Assembly (NCBI GenBank): GCA_020634575.1
Contig: JACKBM010000034.1
Coordinates: 7,684 to 71,683, forward strand
Direction of reading: 5' to 3'
DNA length: 64,000 bases
Source: Ardenticatenales bacterium
GTDB lineage: Bacteria; Chloroflexota; Anaerolineae; Promineifilales; Promineifilaceae
Under the pieces are notes generated by a model. The model did no database searches. It was not told where the DNA came from and saw nothing but the letters and a program-made list of their open reading frames with translations. Both the position numbers and the translations under genes were made by a program. Positions 53,818 through 63,345 of this stretch are shown in pieces. The number at the start of each line of letters is the position of its first letter. Position 1 is the stretch's first letter.

Positions 53818-56336
53818 GGCTGGGGCGATACCAGCTGGAGGCCAGCCATGCGCAGAGCGATCTCGGGCGCAGCTACCACGCCTTTGACCTGAAATTGGGC
53901 CGCCCCGTTCTGCTGACCATCCTCAACCCGGACTGGACCCAGAATCCGCAGCAGCAGACGGCGTTGTTGGCCCAGATCCGCCATTGTGCCCAGAGTGACC
54001 ACCCTTCACTTAACGCCATCTACGATTTTGAACTGGCTGATGGCTACCTTTTTATCGTCGGCGAAGCGGTGGCAGGCCAACCGCTGCTGGACTACTGGCA
54101 AAGCTGGGAGCAGGCGGGCAAGCCCATTGGCTATGCCGAGCTGCTGCGCCTGGTTGGTCAGATTGTGGCTGCGCTGGCCTATGGCGAATCCATGGGGCTG
54201 CACCACGGCCGGCTGACAGCGGAGCAGCTCTACTGGGAAGCCGACCCGGCCGCGACGGGTTTTGCCGACGGCCGCAGCCACATCCACAACTTTGGCTACC
54301 GGCTCTGTGAAGATGAAGCGACGCGCTGGCCTGCCAGCAGGCAGATATCCTGGCCTGCGGCCAACTCCTCTACCAGCTCGTCATCGGCCAGCCGGCAGCC
54401 AACGAAGGCCCGATTACGCCCCGGCTGAACTCAAACCGGCATGCCGGTCGATGTTGAGGAGATTATCCTGGATGCATTGGCGCCTGATCCGGCCGATCGG
54501 CCCGCCTCGATGGCGTGCCCTGGCCGCCTTGCTGCGCGAGGTAGCTGACACATTAGGCGACCGGTTGATGAGCGGCGGCGAGCTGCCTCGAGGGTGAACC
54601 GGTCATTCGCGTACGGGCGACCGGCGAAGCGGATCGATGATCCGGCTGAACCGGATACGTTTTATCGGCCAGGAGCGGCGCAACGACCTGTTGCTGCCAG
54701 GCCACGGGTGGCGCCAGTTCACCTGGCTGGACCGAGACCGGCCGGTTGGGAAATCAGCGACCTGGGCAGCAAAGGGGGCACACGCCTTTCTGACGCCCGC
54801 TTGCTACCTAATTTGCCCGAACCGTGGCTGCCCAGCCAGACTCTTTTCATCGGCCCATACCAGCTGAACCTGACAACGGCCACGCCTCAGGAGTTAGCCG
54901 CGGAAATCGTTGTGGAAGCGCCGATCGGCGTGGCCCTTTTACCCCAGGCGGCCCGAGTCCTGCCGGGCGAGCGGGTCGATTTCCAGCTCAGCCTGGTCAA
55001 CCAGGGTAACCAGGTGGACCATGTCAGCCTGGCAGTGGCCGGTGTACCGGACCATTGGGTCACCGTCTCCGAGACGCAGCTGGAGCTGATGCCGGGTGCG
55101 CGCGGTTATTTGCTGGTGACCGTCGCGCCACCACGCCAGAGTGAGGCCACGGCCGGCGAATATGCCCTGGCCCTCAACCTCCAGTCAGCGGCAGCGCGGG
55201 GCCAATGCGCCAGCGTCACCGGCTTGCTGACGGTGGGCGAGTTTGACCAGCTGCTGCTCGATTTGCACCCCGAACATCTGATCAACGATGGCGTGTCGCG
55301 CCTGCAGGTGATTAACCAGGGCAACCGGCCGGTCACGCTGGAGCTGATCGGGCGTGACAGCGAAGAAGCGCTGCTGTTTACCGTCGACGAGCGCGAAGAT
55401 TGGCGCCTGCCGGCCGGTGAGAGCACCACCATCGCTGTCAACATTCGGGCCCAGCAGCGCCCGTTCTTTGGCAGCCAGCAACGCATCCCGTTCGAACTCC
55501 TGCTAGACGCGAACGAGGGTCGTCATTTCCAGAACGGCCAACTTCTGCTGACACCCCGTCTGCCCAGCTGGGTGCTGGCGGCGGCCGGGATGTCCGTCGC
55601 CTTCATTTGCCTGGTTTTTGGCTTCATCGGCAATATCTTGCTGAGCAACCGGCCGGTGGTCCTCGCAGCCGAGATCCAGGCGACGGCCACAGCCTTGCAA
55701 CAGCTGCCGGTTGAAACTGCCACCGCCGATCCGCTGGGCAGCGCCGCTTTTAACAGTGGCCTGCCGCAAAGCTGCCGGCAAATTCGGCAGCAAAATGGCA
55801 GTGCCAATGCGCCAGATGGCGAGTATACGTTGTACGTGGCGGGCGATGTGGACCGGCCGGTGGCCGTCTATTGTCATGACATGGCCCGCAGCGCCCGCGA
55901 ATATATCACATTGGATACAGCCACCAGCGGCGGCAATTTTTCCACCATCAGCTACCCTGATCAGCAGTTGCGGACTACCTATCTCAAGGTCCGCCTCGAT
56001 CTGCAAACCCTGCGCATTGACCCAACCGACCGCACGTTCGCCCTTGTCGAAGGCAGTCTGCCCAGCTTCGAAGAGGAGATCATCAACGATTTTGGCAGCG
56101 CCATTGGCTGCAGTGAAATTGCCCCCAGCGGCGTCTTCGGCGAAGCCAACATCAATTTGGTTGGAACACCATTCGTGCTGGCGGAAACGGCCGCATTCAC
56201 CTTTGCGGGACCTGAGGTGGATGGCGCGGCCACGCTGTCCGAGGATCGGGCGACGGCCACCATCACCGTCACGGGTAATTGTGGTTGGGCGGTACCTCAT
56301 GATCAGATACCGCTGGCTTATGTTGGCGCTCGTTGA
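53818..56336 (+). pseudogene. Pseudokinase/FHA/Ig-like/TM/GON-domain membrane protein, frame-disrupted 5' half
   Basis: Kinase-like domain: RYQLEASHAQSDLGRSYHAFD to ILDALAPDPADRPAS (53826-54520). The VAIK Lys position reads VLLTIL, the HRD loop reads HHGRLTAEQ and DFG reads NFG, so catalysis is unlikely. An FHA fold follows in two frames (IGQERRNDLLLPGHG; WEISDLGSKGGTRL). From 54750 the frame is open: Ig-like NEW3 domains (LPGERVDFQLSLVNQGN), a TM helix (VLAAAGMSVAFICLVFGFIG, about 55575-55640) and an outer region SCRQIRQQNG...DGEYTLYVAGD...VAVYCHDM...EYITLDT, which resembles a GON domain of secreted proteases. The shifts lie at about 54330-54430, 54500-54520 and 54600-54760. Confidence 0.55.
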
Positions 56337-56513
56337 TGAGCGGCCCACTGGACCCGAATTATCTGCCAAAGGGGTTTCTCTCTGACCAGCTTTCGGGTAT
56401 CATTTAACAGGCGTTGACAGAAACCTATTTTGTTTCAGAACATAACGGGCGGAAGGGATTGGCGGCTTCAAGCCAACCCACAAGTCTATACTGCCAATAA
56501 CGAAGGAGAGCCT

Positions 56514-58554
56514 ATGAGTGAAAATCAATCACCACAGCCGGAGTTCATCCTGAAAAAACTCTGGCAGCTGCACATTGCCGAGGCGGCCAGAACGCCGTCT
56601 CTGGCCACGCAGATCCTGGAGCGTGGCCAGCGGTTGGCCTGGCGTTTTGTGCACTTTTACCGGCGGCTTTGGAAACAGCCGCGCCAGATGCGTCGCTTTA
56701 TCAAGTTGAAGGTTGCCGGCTCTCTGGCCGCGGCCGCGCTCTACCTGGCCCTGAGCGGCGCGCCAGCCTATGCTGCCACCATCGTGGTGGATGGGACGAC
56801 CTGCACCCTGATCGACGCCATCGATGCGGCCAACACGGATACGGCCGTCGGTGGTTGCGTGGCGGGTAGCGGCGCGGATGTGCTGCAATTACCGGCCGGT
56901 GCCACCTTCAGCTACGCCTACGAGGACAATGCCAGCGCGGGCGGCAATGCCCTGCCCGTCGTCACCAGCGAAATCACCATCGAGGGCAATGGCAGCACCA
57001 TTCAGCAGGTACCGCCCACGGACGGCCTGGGTGATACCATGCGGGCGCTGATGGTCGACTTTGATGCCGATCTCACCCTCAACGATCTGACAATCAGTGG
57101 CTTCAATTCTGATGGCCCTGGCGGTGGTGTCGTTAATTTCTACGGCAGCCTGGCGATCAATGACAGCACCATTACCGGCAATACCAGTAATGTCGGCGGC
57201 GGCGGCGTGGCCAGTTACGGCGGCACAGCAACCATCAACAACAGCGTCATCAGCAATAACAACGCGAATTTCCTGGGCGGTGGCATTGTTACCGGCGCCT
57301 ACGGTGGTGCGCCGAACGCGGGTGGCAATGGCGCCTCTGGTGGCAAGTACAACAGTATGACGATTACCGACAGCACCGTGTCGGGCAATGTAGTCACCTC
57401 AACCTTTATCGGTGGTGGCGGCGGCATCACTAATTTTGCCGTTGCCAATGCTGAAAGTGTCCTGAACATCAACACGAGCGAGATTACCGGCAATGAGTCC
57501 ACTTACGCTGGCCCGCAGGAGTCGGTGACCTTTAATGGCGACGTCACCATCAGCGGCAACCAGTTATCAGACCGTTTCCAGAGAGCTGGCGGCGGCGAAG
57601 GCGGTGGCTGGGGTGGCGGTGTCCACAGCTGGTCTGGTGATTATGGTTCAGCCAACACCAACATCACTGATTCGACCATTAGCGGCAACAGTGCCAGCCA
57701 TGCAGGCGGTGGTGTAGGCAGCGTCAACAAATATGCCTCTGGTACGACAAACATCACCAGCTCAACAATCGCCGGCAATTATGCCTACAATCTGGGCGGC
57801 GGCGTTGCTCAGGGCACCGGTTATACCGATGGTTCTGGTTATGGGTACATGAACATCGACAACAGCACCATTTCTGGTAACTACGGTTTCTACGGTGGTG
57901 GCATCATGACCTATTCATTCTATTTCGGTGGTCCGGGCGAGGGCCGCAGCGCCAATGGCGTTTACGACGAACTGTCGCTGAACGACACGACGATCACTGG
58001 CAATGATGCCTATGTGGGCGGCGGCTTCTACAACTACAATGCCTACTTTGGCATCAACCGGACCATCATCTCCGGCAACAGCGCTACCTACTTCGATACC
58101 GGCTACACCGAAAGCGACTCGCCAACGACGACGACGGACAATTACAATCTCTTTGGCGAGGATGGCAGTGCTGGTCTGGCCGGGGCTGTGGCTGCCGGGG
58201 CCTCGGACATTGTACCGCTGGCGCCGCGTGATCACTGGCGACACATCCCGTACACGACACTGGCCAGCAGGCGGGGTCAAACCGAAACCCATCTGTTGCT
58301 GGCTGGCGGGTTGGCAACCCGATGCGGTACCAGCCGGGTCATGCGGCCCTACTGTTGACCAGCGTGGCTTGCCGCGACCGGCCGGTACCGGTTGTGACAT
58401 CGGCTCAGTCGAGGTGCAGGCGCCCACGGACGTCTCGCTCACAACGTTTGGCAGCGAAGGCAGTGCCGGCTACGGCGGCCTCCTGGCGACCGCGCTGGCG
58501 GCCATGGGGCTAACCGGCTGGTGGGCCAACCGGCGGCGGCGTCAGCTCCAGTAG
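56514..58554 (+). pseudogene. CSLREA/Pmp-like beta-helix surface protein, frameshift near its end
   Basis: It starts at ATG 56514 after AAGGAGAG. A basic, 65-residue N-terminal extension precedes the signal segment GSLAAAALYLALSGAPAYAA. The following ~450 residues are a right-handed beta-helix of Gly/Asn/Thr/Ser repeats (TITGNTS, STISGNS, GGGV). The family's usual end (GGQTETHLLLAG / SCGPTVDQRGLPRPAGTGCDIGSVE) is present, but split between two frames around 58310-58320. The C-terminus has a hydrophobic helix and a basic end (AALAAMGLTGWWANRRRRQ), like a sorting/anchor signal. Probably cell-surface; a terminator follows at 58589. Confidence 0.65.
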
Positions 58555-58588
58555 CGAGCAGCACGCCATTCAAGCTAGTTTTACGAGA

Positions 58589-58619
58589 AGCGTCGGGCTC
58601 AGGCCCGGCGCTTTTTTTA
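58589..58619 (+). terminator. Rho-independent terminator
   Basis: Stem AGCGTCGGGC (58589-58598) and GCCCGGCGCT (58603-58612), with one G-T pair and a TCAG loop, followed directly by a run of seven T. It ends the beta-helix protein transcript. Confidence 0.9.
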
Positions 58620-58802
58620 TCCGACCAGGCTTTTGCACTGCTTTGAGCGCCTGGTGGCTACCTGCGCCATTGCAAAAATCAGCAATATCATGATTTACGC
58701 TGGCCAGCAAACCGGGCATAATGGGAGCTGTACCGTTCAACAGGCTGGCGCCGCCGTTACTCAGCCATCCTGGTCACAATCATAATTAATCAGGTGTAAC
58801 TC

Positions 58803-59879
58803 ATGGAGATTCAAAAACAACTTGTCGCCGCTGCCGACGCCCGCCCCATCCCCGCAGAGGACTTTGGCTTCGGCAAGATATTCACCCACCACATGCTCAC
58901 CCGCCGCTACAAAGAGCCGGAGGGCTGGGCCGACCCGCAAATTGAGCCTTACGCGCCGGTGCCGCTGTCGCTGTCGTCTTCGGTTCTCCATTATGCGCAG
59001 GAGATTTTCGAGGGCGCCAAAGCGTATCGCCGGCCGGATGGCCACATCAACCTGTTCCGCATTGAGGAAAACATCAAGCGCTTTAATCGTTCCGCTGATC
59101 GGATGGATATGCCGACCATGGACGAAGAAGAGCATATGGAATGCATCGTCGATTTGATCAGCCTGGACAATGCCTGGGTGCCTAGTAAGGGATTTGCCTC
59201 CCTTTACATCCGGCCGGCTCTGATCAACGTCACGCCGGCGATTGGCAGCATGTCGGGCGGTGAATATCTCTATTTCCTGCTTCTCAGCCCGGTTGATCCC
59301 TTCTTTGCCCAGGGCTTCAAGCCGATCAGCGTCTTCGTGGAAGACGAATATGTGCGCGCTGTCCGCGGCGGCGTTGGCTGGGCCAAGACGGGCGGCAACT
59401 ACGCGGCCAGCCTCAAAGCAACCAAGCGGGCCGTTGAAAAAGGGTACCGCCAGGTACTCTGGCTGGACGCTATCGAACGGCGCTACGTCGAAGAAATGGG
59501 CGGCATGAATGTCTGCTTTGTCTATGGCAATCAGCTGGTGACACCGCCCCTAACCGGTAGCATCTTACCCGGCATCACCCGCGACTCCATCCTGAAGCTG
59601 GGCGCCGACCTGGGCTACGAAGTGGCCGAGACCATGCTGGACATCAACGAAGTCGTCAAAGATATCGAGGCTGGCAAGGTCACGGAGGCGTTTGCCTGCG
59701 GCACGGCGGCGGCGATTACGCCAATCAGCCAGTTTGGCTACAAGGGACGCGATGTGGTGATCAATAACCACGAGGTCGGCTCGGTCACACAGCATTTGTT
59801 CGACCAGCTGCTCGGCATCCAATACGGCCGCATTCCGGATCGCTTTGGTTGGACAACAAAAATTGAGGCGGCTGACTAG
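58803..59879 (+). CDS. ilvE: Branched-chain amino acid aminotransferase
   Basis: Transfers the amino group in the last step of valine, leucine and isoleucine synthesis. The 358-residue protein is the long (BCAT group, eukaryote/Actinobacteria-like) type: SSVLHYAQEIFEGAKAYRRPDG at the N-terminus, the PLP lysine in GGNYAASLKATKRA, EEMGGMNVCFVYG, and ACGTAAAITPISQFGYKG. It stands alone between the terminator at 58589 and the convergent DinG-type gene. Confidence 0.93.
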   Translation: MEIQKQLVAAADARPIPAEDFGFGKIFTHHMLTRRYKEPEGWADPQIEPYAPVPLSLSSSVLHYAQEIFEGAKAYRRPDGHINLFRIEENIKRFNRSADRMDMPTMDEEEHMECIVDLISLDNAWVPSKGFASLYIRPALINVTPAIGSMSGGEYLYFLLLSPVDPFFAQGFKPISVFVEDEYVRAVRGGVGWAKTGGNYAASLKATKRAVEKGYRQVLWLDAIERRYVEEMGGMNVCFVYGNQLVTPPLTGSILPGITRDSILKLGADLGYEVAETMLDINEVVKDIEAGKVTEAFACGTAAAITPISQFGYKGRDVVINNHEVGSVTQHLFDQLLGIQYGRIPDRFGWTTKIEAAD

Positions 59880-59912
59880 ATTCAGCCTGCGCCACACAGA
59901 AAACGACATATC

Positions 59913-59966
59913 GGGGTAGGCGCAACCCGACAGGTATTACTTTCCTGTTGGGTTGCCGCCTACCCC
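59913..59966. terminator. Large hairpin between convergent genes
   Basis: The arms at 59913-59934 (starting GGGGTAGGCG) and 59944-59966 (ending CGCCTACCCC) are nearly perfect reverse complements around a 9-base loop. The stem begins 34 bp after the aminotransferase stop, so it is a probable bidirectional terminator without a T run. A second hairpin at 60033-60078 carries related words. Confidence 0.55.
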
Positions 59967-60032
59967 GTGTCACGCGTGCGCGACCTCCTGAAAGGCGCAG
60001 CTCGCGGGCTACGCGCCCTGCGGGCGCGACGC

Positions 60033-60078
60033 CGGGGCGGCAACCTGTCGGGACGGAGACCCTACAGGTTGCGCCCCG
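60033..60078. repeat. Second inverted repeat, related to the hairpin at 59913
   Basis: CGGGGCGGCAACCTGT (60033-60048) and ACAGGTTGCGCCCCG (60064-60078) pair with one bulge. The GGCAACCTGTCGGG word also echoes the inner part of the hairpin 100 bp upstream, so the two are members of one repeat family. Confidence 0.5.
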
Positions 60079-60089
60079 ACGTATACTCT

Positions 60090-62891
60090 CTACCCCCGCC
60101 GCTGCCGGTTAAACCAGCGCTGCGTCAGCTCCCCCAGCCGCTCGGTGCGCTGGCGGATGACGGTGCATTCCGGCAGCGCCTCCAGGAACTTCTCGCCGTA
60201 GCGCTTGGTCAGGATACGCTTGTCCAGGATGACAACCACCCCTTCATCGCTCTTGCGGCGGATGAGGCGGCCGAAGCCCTGGCGGAAGCGGAGGACCGCT
60301 TCGGGGATGGAATATTCGAAGAAGGAGTTATCAAAGGTCTCGGAGCGGGCCGCGAAGACGGGATCAGAAGGGACGTCAAAGGGGATGCGGGCGATCAGGA
60401 CGGCTTGCAGCGCCTCGCCAGGCACGTCGACGCCTTCCCAAAACGATTTGGTGCCCATCAACACCGCCCGTGTGCCGGGTGTTTTGAAGCGGTCGAGTAG
60501 CTGTTGGCGGGAACTGCCCTCGGTCTGGGCCAGTAGCGTGATCCCCCGCTCCGCCAGCAGCCCTTCAACCGCCCGGGCCGTCACATTGAGATGGCCGTAC
60601 GAGGTGAACAGCACCATCGTCCGCCCCCCCAGTGCCTCAGCCACCTGCAAAATGGCGTCTTCAACATAGCGCTGATAACCGGGCTGGTTCGGCTCGGGAA
60701 TGTCGCTGACCAGGTAGACCAGCGCGCGGTCGGGGTAGTCAAAGGGAGAGCCAACGGCCAGCTCCAGGGCGTCATGGGCATGCAGCCGCTCCCGGATGTA
60801 GTCAAAGGTCGGCTCGCCGCGGCGCGAGTTGGCGTTGGCCGTGCGCATCGTGGCCGAAGTGAGGACCACCGACTCCAGCTCGGCAAACAGATGTTCCTCC
60901 ACCAGTGGCCCCACATGGAGCGGCGCCGCATGTAACGACAGCCGGTCGCGCATGACCTCAACCCAGTAGATCATGTCCGGGCTGGGGTCGGCGATGATCT
61001 GGTGGATGTTCTGGATGGTCTCATGCAGATCGCCGGCGCTGTTGCGCACGGCCAGCTGCAGTTCATCCCCCTCAGCCAACCCGACAGCCATGTTGATGTC
61101 GTTTAGGCCTTCGGCGATGTTCATCAACCCTTTGACCAGATTGGCCAGATTCAGGCCCAGGTTTTCCCAGGAGAGCAGCAGATGGTCAAAATCAGGCAGG
61201 GTCCGGGATGACGGGGTCAGCCGCACTGCCTGCGAGAACTGGCTGCGGGTGTCGATCTGATCGCGGATAAAGAAATCGAGGCTGAGGAAAAATTCGTCGA
61301 TCTGGCGCTGCCCTTGCTCAGCTATCTGGCGCAGGTTGACCAGATAGCTGTCGACTTTGTCGCGGTAAAATTCGGGCAGATCGACGATTTTCTTTTCGAT
61401 GTCGCCGAGGAGGCCGGACCGGCCGGTAAACTCCGCCACCAGCGTCTCCAGAAAACGCCGGTCCGCCCGGAAGCTCAACCCGTCCGTCACCGCGGCCTCC
61501 AGATGATGCGCCTCATCCAGAATGACATCCTTGTAATCCGGCAATACCGTCGCCTTCATATCCGCCATCAGCAGCGAATGATTGGCCACGATGATATGCG
61601 CCTGCTGCGCCCGCCGCCGCGCCAGGTGCAGTGGACAACGCTCCTCGGCGCACATGTCGCGCGTGCAAACGTCGTTTTCTGCATTCAGCCGGTTCCAGGC
61701 AAAGCGCTCTGGCCCGCTGCGCAACGAAATCTGGGCCACATCGCCGGTCAGCGAATCCGGCAGCCAGATCAGGATACGGGCGAATAACGTCATCTCCGTC
61801 GCATCGCGCGGGCCGGTGTGGCGCATTTGCTTGAAAAGCCGGGTGCAGATGTAATTCCGCTTCCCCTTCAGCACCGTCGCCCGCAGCTCAAAAGGCAAAA
61901 TCCGCTGCAACGTCGGGATGTCTTTGTGAATCAGCTGATCCTGCAAATTGATTGTCGCCGTCGAGACCACCACCCGGCGCCCGTTCTGGGCCGCCCAAAA
62001 AGCAGCCGGCATCAAGTAGCCGATGCTTTTGCCTGTGCCGGTACCCGCCTCCACCAGAAGCTTGTCGCCCTGGTTCAGCGCCTCGCCCACCGCCATCAAC
62101 ATCGCCACCTGCTCCTCCCGATATTCATAATCGGGGAACTGGCGGCCAAAATTGCCGTCCGGCAGCAGCATGTCGGCGATCATCTCCACATCGATCGGTT
62201 CCGGATCTTCCTTCTCATTCAAAGTCGGGGCATTAGGCCATTCCGGCTGGAAGATGCTGGTGCGCCGGCTGGGCCGCTCGCCAAAGGCATCCCGCCCGCG
62301 GGCGCGCAAAACATCCTGGAAGAAGATCGTCTCCGGCCAACCGATACGCTGCCCCGCCTGCACGATCTCCTCGATGGTGCTGAAGGGCAGCTTATGGGCG
62401 AGATCCGTCAGCGCCCAGAATAGCTCAACTGTTAACCGGGCGTCGTCCAGGGCTCGATGGGTCTGCTGCGCTTCCAGGCTCGGTAAGCCCAGAAAACGGG
62501 CCAGCGCTTCCAGCGAATACCGGCCCACCCCCGGCAGCAAAATCGAGGCCAGCGTCACCGTGTCAATGCGGTGCTGCCCCACCCCAATGCGCTCCTGCTC
62601 GAGGAAGCCCATGTCAAAACCAACATTGTGGCCAATGACAACATGGTCGGCCATCATCTGCCGCACGTGCGGGCGCACGTCATACATCACCGGCGCCCCA
62701 TTCACCATCCGCTGCGTGATCCCGGTCAGGTTGATGATGAAAGAATCGAGGTCCCGTTCCGGGTTCACCAGCGACTGGTACTCCCCCAACACCTGGCCAT
62801 CAGCAAACGCAATCGCCGCCACTTCGATGATGGCATCCTTACCGGGCTGCAGGCCGGTGGTCTCCAGATCAACTGCTACATAGGTGGTCAT
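60090..62891 (-). CDS. dinG: DinG-type helicase fused to DEDD exonuclease
   Basis: 933 residues from ATG 62891. Residues 1-165 are a DEDDh 3'-5' exonuclease (AVDLETTGLQ, IGHNVGFDMGF, HRALDDARL). The rest is an XPD/DinG-like superfamily 2 helicase: Walker A EAGTGTGKSIGYL, DEAH in VILDEAHHLEA, and a cysteine cluster for the 4Fe-4S site (CTRLFKQM ... NDVCTRDMCAEERCPL). The C-terminal motifs are TMVLFTSYGHL, MGTKSFWEGVDVPG and GFGRLIRRKSDEG. This is the Bacillus-type DinG arrangement; the protein resolves unusual DNA structures such as R-loops and displaced strands. It is a single gene, convergent with ilvE. Confidence 0.92.
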   Translation of the reverse strand: MTTYVAVDLETTGLQPGKDAIIEVAAIAFADGQVLGEYQSLVNPERDLDSFIINLTGITQRMVNGAPVMYDVRPHVRQMMADHVVIGHNVGFDMGFLEQERIGVGQHRIDTVTLASILLPGVGRYSLEALARFLGLPSLEAQQTHRALDDARLTVELFWALTDLAHKLPFSTIEEIVQAGQRIGWPETIFFQDVLRARGRDAFGERPSRRTSIFQPEWPNAPTLNEKEDPEPIDVEMIADMLLPDGNFGRQFPDYEYREEQVAMLMAVGEALNQGDKLLVEAGTGTGKSIGYLMPAAFWAAQNGRRVVVSTATINLQDQLIHKDIPTLQRILPFELRATVLKGKRNYICTRLFKQMRHTGPRDATEMTLFARILIWLPDSLTGDVAQISLRSGPERFAWNRLNAENDVCTRDMCAEERCPLHLARRRAQQAHIIVANHSLLMADMKATVLPDYKDVILDEAHHLEAAVTDGLSFRADRRFLETLVAEFTGRSGLLGDIEKKIVDLPEFYRDKVDSYLVNLRQIAEQGQRQIDEFFLSLDFFIRDQIDTRSQFSQAVRLTPSSRTLPDFDHLLLSWENLGLNLANLVKGLMNIAEGLNDINMAVGLAEGDELQLAVRNSAGDLHETIQNIHQIIADPSPDMIYWVEVMRDRLSLHAAPLHVGPLVEEHLFAELESVVLTSATMRTANANSRRGEPTFDYIRERLHAHDALELAVGSPFDYPDRALVYLVSDIPEPNQPGYQRYVEDAILQVAEALGGRTMVLFTSYGHLNVTARAVEGLLAERGITLLAQTEGSSRQQLLDRFKTPGTRAVLMGTKSFWEGVDVPGEALQAVLIARIPFDVPSDPVFAARSETFDNSFFEYSIPEAVLRFRQGFGRLIRRKSDEGVVVILDKRILTKRYGEKFLEALPECTVIRQRTERLGELTQRWFNRQRRG

Positions 62892-62900
62892 AAGGCGGGC

Positions 62901-62906
62901 ATTATA
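62901..62906 (-). promoter_or_regulatory. Possible -10 element of the DinG-type gene
   Basis: On the minus strand TATAAT (exact consensus) lies 10-15 bp upstream of ATG 62891, so the message would be nearly leaderless. No convincing -35 hexamer is seen 16-18 bp further upstream. Confidence 0.35.
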
Positions 62907-62926
62907 GCACATATGTTTGGGAGACC

Positions 62927-63085
62927 AGCTGTTAGCTGATAGCTTTTAGCTGGTAGTGGGGCCTGAAACGGTTCGGCAAATAGCGCGCGGCAGCCAACTC
63001 GGCGCACACGTTATAGCTTCGTGGCGGCTCATCCCACACAACATTACTAACAGCTAATAGCTGACAGCTAACAGCTACTAGCTGA
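62927..63085. repeat. Iterated TAGCTG/CAGCTA repeat pair
   Basis: 62927-62957 iterates AGCTG-TTAGCTG-ATAGCTTTTAGCTGG, and 63045-63085 iterates CAGCTA-ATAGCTG-ACAGCTA-ACAGCTACTAGCTG; the two are complementary overall. They form a potential large hairpin in the 454-bp divergent gap between DinG and the lipoprotein gene, which otherwise shows no gene. Confidence 0.6.
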
Positions 63086-63345
63086 ACGCCTTTTTCACGC
63101 CCTCACACCTCGATTAACCTCTATACTGTCAAGCGGTTAATACAAGCGTTTTTGCTGATTATGATACGCTGAACGTGCTGCCGGTTATCCTGGAGATTCG
63201 CATTATTGACCGGCCGGTCCCCCTCCCGCTCTCGAGCCATGAGCTGCCAGGGGACCCCAATGGGGATCAACTCAACAGCAACATTTAACACCAGGTCGTG
63301 TGCTGCCTGATCCTTCTTTATTGTATTGGTATTTCGGAGCCAACT

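Larger units (their letters stand above)
868..63218. repeat. Dispersed palindrome ACCGGCCGGT, at least 33 copies across the window
   Basis: Exact copies start at 868, 1889, 2314, 3814, 10923, 11729, 13207, 16283, 17597, 20313, 20968, 21035, 23207, 26016, 27019, 28581, 29188, 33873, 35059, 35800, 39433, 39884, 43639, 44515, 52394, 54737, 55324, 55648, 55852, 56891, 58377, 61418 and 63209. About twenty further CCGGCCGG cores have one changed flank. Most copies are inside genes, in different reading frames. Chance would give well under one copy. The count was made by eye, so a few copies may be missed. Confidence 0.85.

Noticed and set aside
62927..63085. tRNA or structured RNA gene in the AGCT-repeat gap
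   Set aside because: The complementarity comes from simple iteration of TAGCTG/CAGCTA words; no cloverleaf or conserved RNA elements were found.
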